Assembly (NCBI GenBank): GCA_000697335.1
Contig: JNEM01012164.1
Span: 1 to 29,159, forward strand
Reading direction: 5' to 3'
Source: Conidiobolus incongruus B7586
Lineage: Eukaryota > Entomophthoromycota > Entomophthoromycetes > Entomophthorales > Conidiobolaceae
Length of the DNA stretch: 29,159 bases
Numbering within the stretch: position 1 is the first letter of the stretch; each line of letters begins with the position of its first letter. Below, piece after piece: positions 10,577-20,880 of the stretch. Made by a program: the position numbers and the translations under genes. A model generated the notes under the pieces. That model was not told the origin of the DNA, did no database searches, and saw only the letters and a list, made by a program, of their open reading frames with translations.

Positions 10577-13095
10577 ATCAGTTATAAACTATTTAATTTG
10601 AAAGCTAGAACTTATCAAAAACTGAGCCTTTAGCTTGTATATATATTGGAAATTTGGAGTTATACCAATTTTTAATTTAATGAACTTACAATTTTTCACT
10701 TTTAAAAATATTGAAATTCTTGTTATTAGGAAATATATATTTGCTTTAAATTCCAAGCTAAGCTGATATGATTTTAAAATCAACTAATCAAAAATATATT
10801 TTATATTAAATATAATCTCAACATTTAAATAAGTCAAATATATAATATTAGTGAAAGTTACTAGTAATTGAGATTACAGATATAAATAAAGGATGTCAAT
10901 TAATTATCTATTCAAATGACTTTATTAAATAGCCAATTTGAAAATTTTCTCAAATAATTTTAATCTCATTTAAAGGAGAAAATAATTCACACTATTCACA
11001 CATTAAATAAATAAATAATTCATTAATATTCATAATAAATATAGTCATTTCATAGAACCAATTCTCAAATATTTCATAGTATAATTTAATACTGTAATAG
11101 ACCTTAAGCATTTGTTAAATACTATAAATCTTTGCCAATTTTTGAATTAATTATATTTGGAAACATTGTTAAAATTTCCTATTTTTCCTATGTGAGACCA
11201 GATATTTCCATCCAGTATCAACTACTTTGAATTTATAGTTTGGATTTATAAAAAACTTTTTGAAATTTTAGTTAAATAATCAATAGTTCGTTAATATAGT
11301 AATAGCACTCCATATTTTCATAGGACTGAAAACTGGTACCAAACTGATAAGTATTATTTTCTAAATGATTGCTAAATTGCTATATTTATTAATGAATAAC
11401 TATGAAATAATTTATATCTTACATATTGTCATATTCACTGAATATTGACATGAAAATTTGAAAAATGGAATGACTGAATTTATTGTGATTATTGATTTAA
11501 AATACTAATTTATTATTTTATAAAAATCAATTAAAAACTTAGTTTTTATTTGTATAATTGAATTTCATATCAGACTAATTTTTGGAATCTAGTAGTGGGC
11601 AATTTGTATTATAGCTTATATGGTATAATGTTTAGCACTCAGATTTGCATCCCGCGATTTGAGTTTGATTTTCAGGCAGATCTTTATTAATAGTTTTCTA
11701 ATATTTATATTTTTAATTATTTTATAATTGGAATTCTATTAAAAATATTTCTCTTTGATAGCGTGTACTACATTTATATTATATAACATTTTAATTTTAT
11801 TGGTTCATTGTATTTGAATATATTAAATATTAAATATCCTTTTGATAGAAATAAAGCCAAGTTTATTATTAATTTGAAATATATATATAATCTCTATCTT
11901 AGGTAATTCTGACCATATAACCTTATTATTTCTGTTTCATAAAAATTATAGAAATATAGGCTAATTTTAAATTCAGTTATTAATTATACTATGTAAACAC
12001 CATTATTAAAAAAGTATCATGTTTAAATTGAAAATTTATATATTGATTATTAGGCTAATTATGTTTAGTTCAGAGTAAAAAACAGTTTATTTGTTATAGC
12101 TTATTTCTAGTAAGTCTTTAAGAAAATAAAGATATAAATCACATTTTATTAAGAAAGTGTATAATATTTATTAAACCATTGCTGTATTTATTAAATAAAT
12201 TATAGTATAAACAAAATGTATTGATACTATATTTCTATAAGAAACAAATGAATATAACAATACTATATAAAATTATTAATATAAAGTTTATGATAATATG
12301 CATTCTATTCTTATTTATAATTAATATCCATGAATTATAAGTTTTTGTATATATTAAAATTGGCATAACCCAAGGATAAAAGGAATGCGTTAATATGAAG
12401 TATGTTATTTACATACTATCGAATATCAAACAAAAAGCTATTTATATAATTTTATTTTAAATTTAGATATATACTTTGAATATATATATTTCAAGATTAA
12501 TGTTGGAGATAATGGTCAAAATTGATTTATAATGGTATTCCCAATGGTTACTATATTATTTTCATAGCCTATTGATATATATAATGATCAAAAATATTAA
12601 CTTCAATAAAAAAAATTATTAAATTTTACTGAATTGTGAAAAAAAGATTTATTTAGAATTATTTAATAACAAAAATCAAGGCGTTGATATTAGGTATTCA
12701 GATTTAAATAAAAATTTTTGTCAAGTTGTGCTAATAAAACACAATTGAGCATTGTAAAACACTTAATGAAATCAAGTATTTTATATTGTATGTTATTTTA
12801 AATTTATGTAAAATTATTTTCTTGAAGTGAGATAAGTGATATAATGTCTGTTGATTTGTTTTATAATTATAACAAATGATTAAAAGATTTTTTTCAAAAT
12901 GTAAACAGAAAAATTTCCAAGTATTTCTCATTATACTAAACAGAATATGTTGATTTAATCTAATAAGGTAGATATTTATTTATGGATAACCATGATAATA
13001 ATAAATATATATAATTATAAAGATTGATTTTTGACAATATCAAATGTAAATCAATATTTGAATTAGTGATATAATATAGTATCAAATGTAAATAT
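10577..13095. other. 2.5-kb AT-rich intergenic region holding a tRNA relic
   Basis: Apart from the decayed tRNA-Gln copy at 11612-11682 this stretch shows no gene. Short open frames (for example near 10600-10780 and 12730-12930, minus) are compositional, rich in Lys, Ile, Phe and Asn. A 13-nt direct repeat ATCAAATGTAAAT occurs at 13039 and 13081, just past the end of the intact UGT gene. Confidence 0.6.
11612..11682 (+). pseudogene. tRNA-Gln relic
   Basis: The sequence matches the two tRNA-Gln genes over about 70 nt, with shared blocks TAATG.TTAGCACTCAG, CGATTTGAGTTTGATTTTCAGGCAGA in decayed form, and the same 3' acceptor GCAGA. The anticodon stem no longer pairs, the 5' acceptor strand is changed, and the B box is altered. 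It is transcriptionally dead or unfoldable as a tRNA. Its place (plus strand, upstream of the minus-strand UGT pseudogene 3) repeats the layout of tRNA-Gln B and the intact UGT. Confidence 0.8.
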
Positions 13096-14766
13096 TTAAT
13101 CATAGTGATTTCTTTCCACATTTCGATTCGGAATTAAAGCGTAGTCCTTTGTTTTGAACCAATTAGAAAACTTGAGAGTATAAAAGATGGATACACCAAT
13201 AATCAATAAGATTAAAAGATATTGGAATAAGTAAATATCGTATTGGTAAGCTCTGAAATGTGAGATTTTTTGGTCAACAGTAATCAAATGCTTCAACTCG
13301 CAAGGAATATCATTTATAGGATCATTGGGAGTTCTACAAGCTTTGGCAGCCTTAGCAAAACTTACAACTTTGTCAGCTGCTTGGTAAACTCCTTTAGATT
13401 TGTAGTGAGCTAAAATGCTTGCTCGAGTCATGTCCCTCTTAATAGATCCATCTTCATCTTTCACAATTCGTTTGATCTCAGAGAAAATTTTCTCTGCAGA
13501 ATCACTGTTTTTATTAACCATACTACCTAAATTGTGTTCCACAACTAATCTACCATTTCTAGGCTGATCTCCCAAGAATGGCATGATAAGAAGTGGTGTG
13601 GATGTGAAAATGCCTTCAAAAGAACTTTCAAGGCCTCCGTGGCTAAAGAACAATTTAGTGTTAGGATGCTTTAAAATAGATTCTTGGGGAGCAAATTTCA
13701 AAAATATAAATTGGTGGTGCTTGTTATTCAATAAATCTTCCGTTTTAATAGAACCCATCACAGTATCAAATTTATCGGGGAATGCATCTCTAGAGGTGAT
13801 TGTAGCTAATATGATACCATCTATAACACCATCTTTAAGTGCCATAAAACTAGATTGGATAACCAATTCCAATTCTTTTTGATTTAGTTGAGTTCCTGAT
13901 CCAAATGCAATATACATTACAGATTTCCATCTGCCGAGAAATTGAATTAGTTCGGAAGTTAGTGGAGTAGTATATGAAGATCTTATGGGACCGATCAATT
14001 CAATGGTAGGGTGGATGGGTCTAGGAGCTTCAAAGCCCAAGTAAGTATTGAAGAACTTGTACTCCTTGTCTAGATCACCCCAAAGCCCTTCCTTGTGAGG
14101 AATTCCATACTTGTATCGCATTTGATTCGTTTTTGAAATCAACTCTTTACGAAGGTTGTAAAATGGATCAGATCTGATAAAATTATTATACCAGCGGTTC
14201 CAAAATGACATATGCTCAGTCGTCGCTGACATATCGAAGCCAGATCTAGAATTGATATAAGGTAAAGGATTCATTCGTGAGTCGAACGCTTGTAACCCAA
14301 CAATCAGTGGAAGTCGGTGTTTTTGGCAGTAATCTATACATGCCATTGAGAAGAAATCACAAATAACGACATCTGGTTTTGTAGCTTCGACAAGATGGTC
14401 ATATTTATCGAAGAATTGATCATACAGAGGAGGTAAAATACCCAAAAGACTCTTTGACATATTCAATTTAGAAAAATCTGTCTCGCCTATATTATACTTG
14501 GTAACATTGTATCCATTGGCAAATTTCAATTTTTCATCAGTTGTAGCATATATGACATTATGGCCTTGATTACTTAAAATATTACCAATTTCCAACCAAA
14601 ATTTAACGTGGGATCTAGTGCCTGCATATTGAGAAATTAAAACATTAACGCTCTCATCAATATCCTTTACAAATTTATTTTTATCATTATGTGCGCCCGA
14701 ACTTGCAGCTATTAATCCAAATAATAAAAACTTAGTCAATAACATAACTTTCAATATAAATATCAT
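13096..14766 (-). CDS. UDP-glycosyltransferase, GT1 family, membrane-anchored
   Basis: This is the only uninterrupted UGT in the cluster (556 residues, no intron seen). GT1 enzymes move a sugar from a UDP-sugar to a small lipophilic acceptor. Residues 1-24 form a signal peptide (a second Met at 8 would also serve). The N-terminal acceptor domain has NVLISQYAGTRSHVKF with His53 at the catalytic-base position, and VVICDFF with Asp137 as a candidate partner. The C-terminal donor domain has the family signature at 357-401 (FAPQESILKHPNTKLFFSHG, then GDQ at 399-401). Residues about 511-533 form a membrane helix, followed by a basic tail (WFKTKDYAL). Signal peptide plus C-terminal anchor is the layout of animal ER UGTs, so an ER-lumen active site is inferred. 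Residues about 297-502 lie in the tract shared with pseudogene 2. Head-to-head with tRNA-Gln B, 263 nt away. Sugar and acceptor cannot be told from sequence. Confidence 0.93.
   Translation of the reverse strand: MIFILKVMLLTKFLLFGLIAASSGAHNDKNKFVKDIDESVNVLISQYAGTRSHVKFWLEIGNILSNQGHNVIYATTDEKLKFANGYNVTKYNIGETDFSKLNMSKSLLGILPPLYDQFFDKYDHLVEATKPDVVICDFFSMACIDYCQKHRLPLIVGLQAFDSRMNPLPYINSRSGFDMSATTEHMSFWNRWYNNFIRSDPFYNLRKELISKTNQMRYKYGIPHKEGLWGDLDKEYKFFNTYLGFEAPRPIHPTIELIGPIRSSYTTPLTSELIQFLGRWKSVMYIAFGSGTQLNQKELELVIQSSFMALKDGVIDGIILATITSRDAFPDKFDTVMGSIKTEDLLNNKHHQFIFLKFAPQESILKHPNTKLFFSHGGLESSFEGIFTSTPLLIMPFLGDQPRNGRLVVEHNLGSMVNKNSDSAEKIFSEIKRIVKDEDGSIKRDMTRASILAHYKSKGVYQAADKVVSFAKAAKACRTPNDPINDIPCELKHLITVDQKISHFRAYQYDIYLFQYLLILLIIGVSIFYTLKFSNWFKTKDYALIPNRNVERNHYD
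13261..13879 (-). repeat. Gene-conversion tract, copy B (inverted partner at 4902-5520)
   Basis: This 619-nt segment of the intact UGT gene is about 99% identical to 4902-5520 on the other strand, without indels. On its 3' side (residues after 502, membrane helix and tail) and 5' side (before about residue 297) the two genes differ heavily. Confidence 0.88.
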
Positions 14767-14780
14767 AAAAATATTTTGTA

Positions 14781-14802
14781 AAATAGACCGAATAGTCTAT
14801 TT
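14781..14802. promoter_or_regulatory. Inverted repeat just upstream of the intact UGT start
   Basis: A perfect 8-bp inverted repeat AAATAGAC-cgaata-GTCTATTT lies 15-36 nt upstream of the UGT ATG. It may be a regulator site or a 5'-UTR hairpin. In such AT-rich DNA chance cannot be excluded, and no equivalent was seen at the pseudogenes. Confidence 0.3.
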
Positions 14803-15029
14803 ATTTTATTTTCGAGTTACACAAAGCATTAATACAAAAAATTCTCATTAATAATTCAAAATTAATTGTAGACCAATTATATGGATTAATTAATTGAAAT
14901 TTTCAACTATAGATATATTTAACATATATTAATCTAGTTAAATTAATAAATGTTGAATTTATTGTAAATTAATTGGTTTGAATGATAGAAATTCAGGATT
15001 TGAAAGTTCATCAATAAGTTTTAATAAAA

Positions 15030-15101
15030 GCTCCGCTGGTGTAATGGTTAGCACTCAGGACTTTGAATCCTGCGATCTGAGTTCGATTCTCAGGCAGAGC
15101 T
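15030..15101 (+). tRNA. tRNA-Gln (anticodon UUG), copy B
   Basis: All 72 nt are identical to copy A (3530-3601), including the C-A mismatch at acceptor pair 5:68 and the T discriminator. Loop CTTTGAA gives anticodon TTG. The flanks of the two genes are not similar, so only the tRNA itself has been kept. It diverges from the intact UGT. A six-T run at 15122-15127 is the likely Pol III stop. Confidence 0.95.
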
Positions 15102-16178
15102 TGATGATAAAAAGAAATTTATTTTTTCAATTAAACTAATTATTCATTTTTAATAATCGTTTAAAACTGAATTTTGTAAGTTTCGTTCAATCTTTTCCAA
15201 TAATTTATTCTCATAATGTTATTTGTTTTTCAAAATTAAATAAATTTTTTAGATTTAAAATTATAAAAATTTTTCATCTAAATTTGAAAATATATAATTT
15301 ATGCTTGTCAATTGAAATCAATATTACTAGTATTTTCGCATCTTTTTTTGACGATTCGGTTGCGATTCTGATTCTCTGCAATGTTTAGAATGATACGGTT
15401 TACAGATTCACTTCAATTGATAATTATCGATAATGTCTTAAAAATATAATTAAAAATTTATTTGAATATAGATTATATTAAATATTTTAATTGTTGATCT
15501 TTTTATCCTCAACAAGGTTATTTATTAATTAAAATAACAGTATAGAACTATAATTCATATATCAATAAAATTTGATATGATTTTACAAATTTGCGATTAA
15601 ATCATCAGAAAACAACATATTTTATCTCAAAAATAAATATTCTAGTAAATATTATAATAACAACTCAAACGATTTTGAATGTTGTATTTTTGGTGTTTGG
15701 TATAATTTTGATTTGTATATTTCATTTTTTAAATCAATTATATCACTAACCAATTAAATAAAGACTATGAATTGTAAATTAGAATTTTACTGGAAAGTTG
15801 AGTTGGACTGGAAACCATTTTAACTATGATGATGTTATATTAAAAAATTTAATTGAACATTGAAAATAACAGTATATTCAAAGTTACAGTAATATAATAA
15901 TATAATTAAACACAAGTCTTTGAAGAATTAACAAGACAAAAATTATTGAACACTCAGTAACTGTTTTGATTTTCATGTTTGATTTTATAATAACAAATTT
16001 TTAAAATAGGACTGTTTAATATTAAAATTATAGTTCTATGATATCAAAAGGTTATATTAGATACCTTGAAATTACAGCATTATTATTGTATATATGTAAA
16101 CTCCAAATACAATTTGATAACCAAGCAATCATAATAATAAATATAATATAGAATCTTCAATAAATTTGTTTTATTTCA
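15102..16178. other. AT-rich intergenic stretch
   Basis: About 1.1 kb between tRNA-Gln B and UGT pseudogene 4. No frame or RNA was recognised. A slightly GC-richer patch near 15340-15430 has no identifiable content. Confidence 0.55.
15122..15127 (+). terminator. Pol III terminator of tRNA-Gln copy B
   Basis: First run of four or more T downstream of the tRNA (six T), 20 nt past the discriminator base. Confidence 0.6.
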
Positions 16179-17784
16179 TTAGTCAAACGATTGAGTATCA
16201 AAGTATATTCTTCTTGAATACTGCATATAATTAAGAGTATAAAGAATAGTGTTGGTTATAATCAATGTAGTGAGAGTATAGTGGGAAAAGTAAATATCGT
16301 TTTGATAAGCCTCAAAGCGGAAGATCTTTTGATCAATGGTGACCATATTCTTAAGTTCAGATGAAATCTCATCTAAAGAATGGTTTTCAGTTCTGCAAGT
16401 TTTAGCAGTTTTGGCAAAGGAGACAATTTCTTCACATGCTCCGCGAATACCAATGGATGGAAAGTGAAAAATATCTTAAACTCGCTTTAAATCTCTTTTA
16501 ATAGATCCATCTTCACCAAATACAATTCTTGTGATTTCCTCGAAGAACCTATTTGGTGAATTAGAAGATCCATTCACCATACCTCCAGAATTATTCTCAA
16601 TGGTCAGTTGTCCGTTGGTGAGTTGATCTCCAAAGAATGGCATTACTAAGGTAAGAGTAGATGTAAAGATACTTCCCAAAGCACTTTCAAGATTTCCATG
16701 ACTTAAAAACAGTCTGGTATTATTATTTTTCAAGATCCACTCTTGAGGAGAGTAGTTCATTAATTTAAACTTGTGAATCCAATTATTGAATAAAGTTTCT
16801 GTTTAAATAATACCATCAACTGTGAGAAATTCTTCTAGAAACGCAGATTTGGGAGTAACAGTTGCTAAAATTACCTCATCAATGACACTGTCGTTGAACT
16901 CTATGAAACTTGCTTGGTTAATTAGCTCAAGATCTTTCTTAGTGAGTTTAATTCCTGATCCAAATATCATATACAAGACAGAATTCCATCGATTCAAAAA
17001 CTTAAATCATGTGTTAAATGAGATTATTGGACGATCCGATAGGTGCAACCAATTCAAAGATAGATAAAAAGATTTTGGAGCTTCTCAGCAGAGGTAAGTA
17101 TATAACGTCTTGTATTTAGTGTCAAAATCACACCATTGTCTCTTTTTCGAGGAATTCCATAATTTGAGCGTGCTTGATTTAATCTAGTCCTTGAATTGTC
17201 TATATTATTTCAATTAGAATCTGATCAAATAAAAGTATTATACTAATGACCTCCAAAAGATATATACTCAGTAGTTACAGGAACATTGAAATCTGTCTTG
17301 TCATTGATGTGAAGAACTTAATTCAATTTAGTGTCTAAAGCCTGTATAGCCCTACAAACAAAGGAATATGATGCTTTTGACAGTAATTAAATACAACCTG
17401 CAGTGAAAAAATCACATAAATCTATATCGGGTTTCGTTTCTTCAACTATACCTATATACCTGGGCAAGAATTGATCATGCAAAAGACGTAAAACTCCTAC
17501 AAAACCTAAACCATGTTCGAATTTGGAAGTATCTGCAAGTCCCACACTATACAAAGTGATATTATATATATATTCGGCCATTTAAATTATTTGGTAGTTA
17601 GGTAAGTAATATATGACCTTAACTGGTTATAAAATTACTGACCTTGAATAAAAATTCCAAGTGAAAGCCTGTTTTCATATGCCGATATATTAAAATATTG
17701 ATAGATTCTCCTATCACTTTCAAAAATTTTTCTTTTTATTGATTGGCATTAAATTTAGCTCAAATAAAGTTTCGTTGATAACAT
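16179..17784 (-). pseudogene. UDP-glycosyltransferase pseudogene 4
   Basis: The outline of a whole gene remains. An ATG at 17784 gives MLSTKLYLS, like the intact MLLTKFLLF, but stops follow at once. A second frame reads ESINILIYRHMKTGFHLEFL, aligning with the N-terminal strand, where the intact TRSH reads KTGFH. Later pieces are 17581-17387 (EETKPDIDLCDFFTAGCI), 16997-16803 (NSVLYMIFGSGIKLTKKDLEL, then a stop) and 16760-16476 (SPQEWILKNNNTRLFLSHGN, PFFGDQLTNGQL). After another stop near 16477 the frame runs on through the C-terminal region (EEIVSFAKTAKTCRTEN, membrane helix, stop at 16179-16181). The donor half is the better preserved part. It does not share the near-identical tract of the other two copies. 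No tRNA relic was found upstream. Confidence 0.9.
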
Positions 17785-19013
17785 TACATTGATTTAAGAT
17801 TTATTTTTGATTAATAGAATAAGAAACAAAAAGTCCTTGTTTCAACCTATTTTACGCATATAACTTCCAATATAATTTATTTTAGAAATATTTACTACAT
17901 GTTAAAAATAAAAATGAATATTAAATACGATATCTATTCAATCAAAAAATTAAATGACTCAAAAATTTGAAACAACAACAATCCCAATAAGATTAAAATA
18001 TAATTACATATTAAAATAATTATACTAATTAATATTATGTATTAAAAAAAAGAATATATTATGTATTATTAAATTTTGTAATCTTTATAATTTAAAAATT
18101 AAAAATTATTTAAATATCTTATTAAATTTTCAATTGAATATTAACAATAAATAAATAAATATATTAATTCATTGTATATTAATATAGGTAATTTACAATT
18201 TGAAAAATAATTATTGGTACTATTGATTTTATAAAAAATTATAAGTATTAATTCAATCAACTATATATTTAGTTTATGTTAGAAATTTTAAAATTTTAAT
18301 TAATAATTATAACATTTACTTTAAGAAATAACCTGAAAATATTATTTAACCTTTATGATTTAATGATAAAATAGAAATATATATTTTTGAAATCTATTTT
18401 AATTCATGTGTAGTTGTTTAATTGATATTATCATTTTGTAAATTGGTAAATCAACTATAATATTTAATTAATATATCAATAAATTTTGATGATCAAAAAC
18501 ATTTGAATTAAGAATAAAAAATAAATATATTATTAATATTTATGAATTATATAATATTATACCATGATGAATAGTTTGAAATTAACATAATTTCAAAAAT
18601 AAAAGAGTAGGAAAATTAATGAAAATGATATTATAGTTGCAGGACATAAAAGTGATATATTTATGAACTTTACAAAGTATTAGTATATAAAATTATAAAA
18701 TGTATGGCAAATTTTAAAATTGAAAGTGAATATATAGAAAATTAAAAAATATAAAATTATATGTAAACAAACTGTCATATTGATAAAAAAATAGAGTAGA
18801 ACCAGATAGAGGATTGTATTGAATTTGTGTAAAAAGATAGCATTCTATAAGTTTTAACTATGAAAAAATTTGTAAAAACCAAGTATCATTAATTGAAGTG
18901 TTTTGATGCTATTTGATGAAGTTTAGTAAAGAAAAAAATTACATAGATTGGCACTAACTTTTGAATATGTTGATTAATGATACATAAAGGTGACTAAGGC
19001 CTTTATTTGCAGC
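17785..19013. other. 1.2-kb AT-rich intergenic stretch
   Basis: Very AT-rich DNA between UGT pseudogene 4 and the 3' end of RPS7. It has no coding or RNA signal. The last 50 nt before 19014 should include the RPS7 3' UTR. Confidence 0.6.
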
Positions 19014-19710
19014 CTAGTTGAGTTCCAAGGCGGAGTGAACAGGGAATTCGAAGATGGCGTCTTTGCCAGTGAGCTTCTTGTAAACAGCACGGAAAGTGTC
19101 TAATTTGTGTTCTTGGGAGGTGGTATCCTTGGTATCAAGGAAAACCTTGATTAAGCGGGAACCATCAACCTTGTACTTGATGCGCTTACCGATGATTTCG
19201 GTGGGGTAAGCTAAGTCTTCCAAGATAGCATCGTGGACAGCAGTCAAAGTACGGGAACGAGGACGAGATTGCTTGAGGTGGACCTTACGGGTAGGTCTGG
19301 GCAAAATACGACGTTGGGCAATGAAGACAACGTGGCGGTCAGAGAATTTCTTTTCCAATTCACGGGTCAAACTATATAATTTTTGTTAGTAATAATAAAA
19401 AAATAGATTCATTAATATAAACATACCGAACTTGAACCTTGTGGAATTGCTTAAGAAGGGGAACGGGGACGAAGATGACGATGGCCTTCTTACCGGATCC
19501 AATTTCAACCTAAATCAATAATTAACATCATACATAAATTCAGGATGGTAATTAAATTACTTCTTTGGCGGAGCTGATTTGAAGGGGACGGAGTTCCTTC
19601 TTTAAGTCAGCAACGTTGTTTTCCAAGTCGAAAAGAGCTTGGGCAACGGAGAGTTCTAATTCGGAGGGTTGGACACCTTCAACTTTGATGATCTTTTGTT
19701 CGGCAGACAT
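19014..19710 (-). CDS. RPS7: 40S ribosomal protein eS7 (three exons)
   Basis: This is a protein of the small ribosomal subunit, needed for rRNA processing and assembly. Exons on the minus strand: 19710-19561, 19509-19427 and 19371-19014, encoding 196 residues (yeast and human proteins are about 190-194). Exon 1 begins [20 protein letters not shown]. Exon 2 carries [20 protein letters not shown]. Exon 3 holds the conserved core ([47 protein letters not shown]) and ends HSALELN. Intron 1 is 19560-19510 (51 nt). Intron 2 is 19426-19372 (55 nt), with GTATGT, a perfect TACTAAC branch site and TATAG; it splits an Arg codon. Codons are heavily biased towards C-ending forms like the ThrRS gene, as expected for high expression. 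A possible 5'-UTR intron end (TTTACAG just upstream of the ATG) is only a suggestion. Confidence 0.97.
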
Positions 19711-19847
19711 TCTGTATTCTCGGTAGCTGTAAACTATAAAAGTACTGTTAATAAATATTCTTCAAAATTATATTTAACACTGAAAAGTCAATCTTGCAAA
19801 TGATCTCTCTATGTATCCCCAACACATTCCGAATTATTAATTAAATA

Positions 19848-20120
19848 TTGATCATTGTTGAATTTATTGTGCTGAATTCGAATAGTCATTTAATATCTCT
19901 CGTCCTTGCAACCATCTATTTATCCTTGTTTAATTCCTTTTATTTCCATATATTATTTTTTATCTCATCCATATTGATCATTTTCAGTGCTTTGATTATA
20001 CTTACCAAGCACTACTGCTTAAATTGGTATACTACCACTTTGACAAGAAGGAAAAGGGCGATATTCTATACAGTATCAATAGTATTTCACCCAATCATCT
20101 CAATTAGTAATTTCCCCTAA
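19848..20120 (+). other. Unrecognised hydrophobic open frame
   Basis: An open frame of about 90 codons encodes two or three hydrophobic stretches (ILFFISSILIIFSALIIL is the clearest) and a basic loop (TTTLTRRKRAI). It has no ATG near its 5' end, and an in-frame stop lies immediately upstream, so it would have to be an exon or a remnant. It diverges from RPS7. Membrane-receptor remnant is one possibility, but T-rich DNA also produces such frames by chance. No family was recognised. Confidence 0.2.
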
Positions 20121-20510
20121 ATTTTAATTCATAACTCAAAATTTTCCAATTGAATTGTGTCAATAATTTTAAATTTCCTAAATTTTTCAAAGTTATTACG
20201 TATAAATGACATTATTTTTATCAAATAATTTTTATATTTTATTATATTTAATAAATCCAAATATAATATGAATATAGTCAAAGTCACCTAAAATATTTTT
20301 ATTTATTAATTATTTTCAGTTTAATATTAATCCTGATTTCAAAAAATTGTCAATTTATAATTTGTATTTTAACCTTATCTTATAATTTATATATTTTTTA
20401 ATAATGCATTCATACGTATAGCTGTAAATGATTTACAAGGAAATTTGTCAAAGAAAATCAACTGAATTATATTTTATTTCGAGTAATTATATCAAAAATT
20501 ATTTTATACT

Positions 20511-20880
20511 ACAGGTTATTTCAATCTTGCTTTGTTTATTAACCGTACCTGGAATTCACTGGTTCTGAGTACGTCTATTGATATTTAATCAAGGCCTAGA
20601 TAATCTATCACTTGCAGTACAGATTCTTAGATATTGTTTTATGATGGTATTTCGTTTCAAAGAATACAATACTAATCACATTGTTGTTATCCTTTGTCAA
20701 ATATGATTAATTCCGACTATGTTTCTGCCTTCAAAATACAAGGACACGTTGGAATCTCATTAAGCAGTCTTAGACATTGAGATAAAACTGGAAAAGTTAT
20801 AGCCATATGAACTCTAGATGGATTCAGGCTTTACTTGGTCTCCAATATCAAACAGCTTTCTAATCAAGTAGAAAATAATA
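20511..20880 (+). other. GC-richer, coding-like relic of unknown origin
   Basis: Base composition is clearly less AT-rich than the flanks. Readable plus-strand pieces include VISILLCLLTVPGIHWF, MMVFRFKEYNTNHIVVILC and SDYVSAFKIQGHVGISLSSL, in different frames with stops between. This is the pattern of a decayed coding sequence. I could not assign a family, and a mobile-element or membrane-protein origin are both open. Confidence 0.25.

Noticed and set aside
10589-10783. 64-codon minus-strand frame, and a similar one at 12731-12931
   Set aside because: Lys, Ile, Phe and Asn-rich translations of AT-rich DNA without homology or coding-like composition.
16822-17067. 81-codon plus-strand open frame
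   Set aside because: Antisense to UGT pseudogene 4, with no homology of its own.
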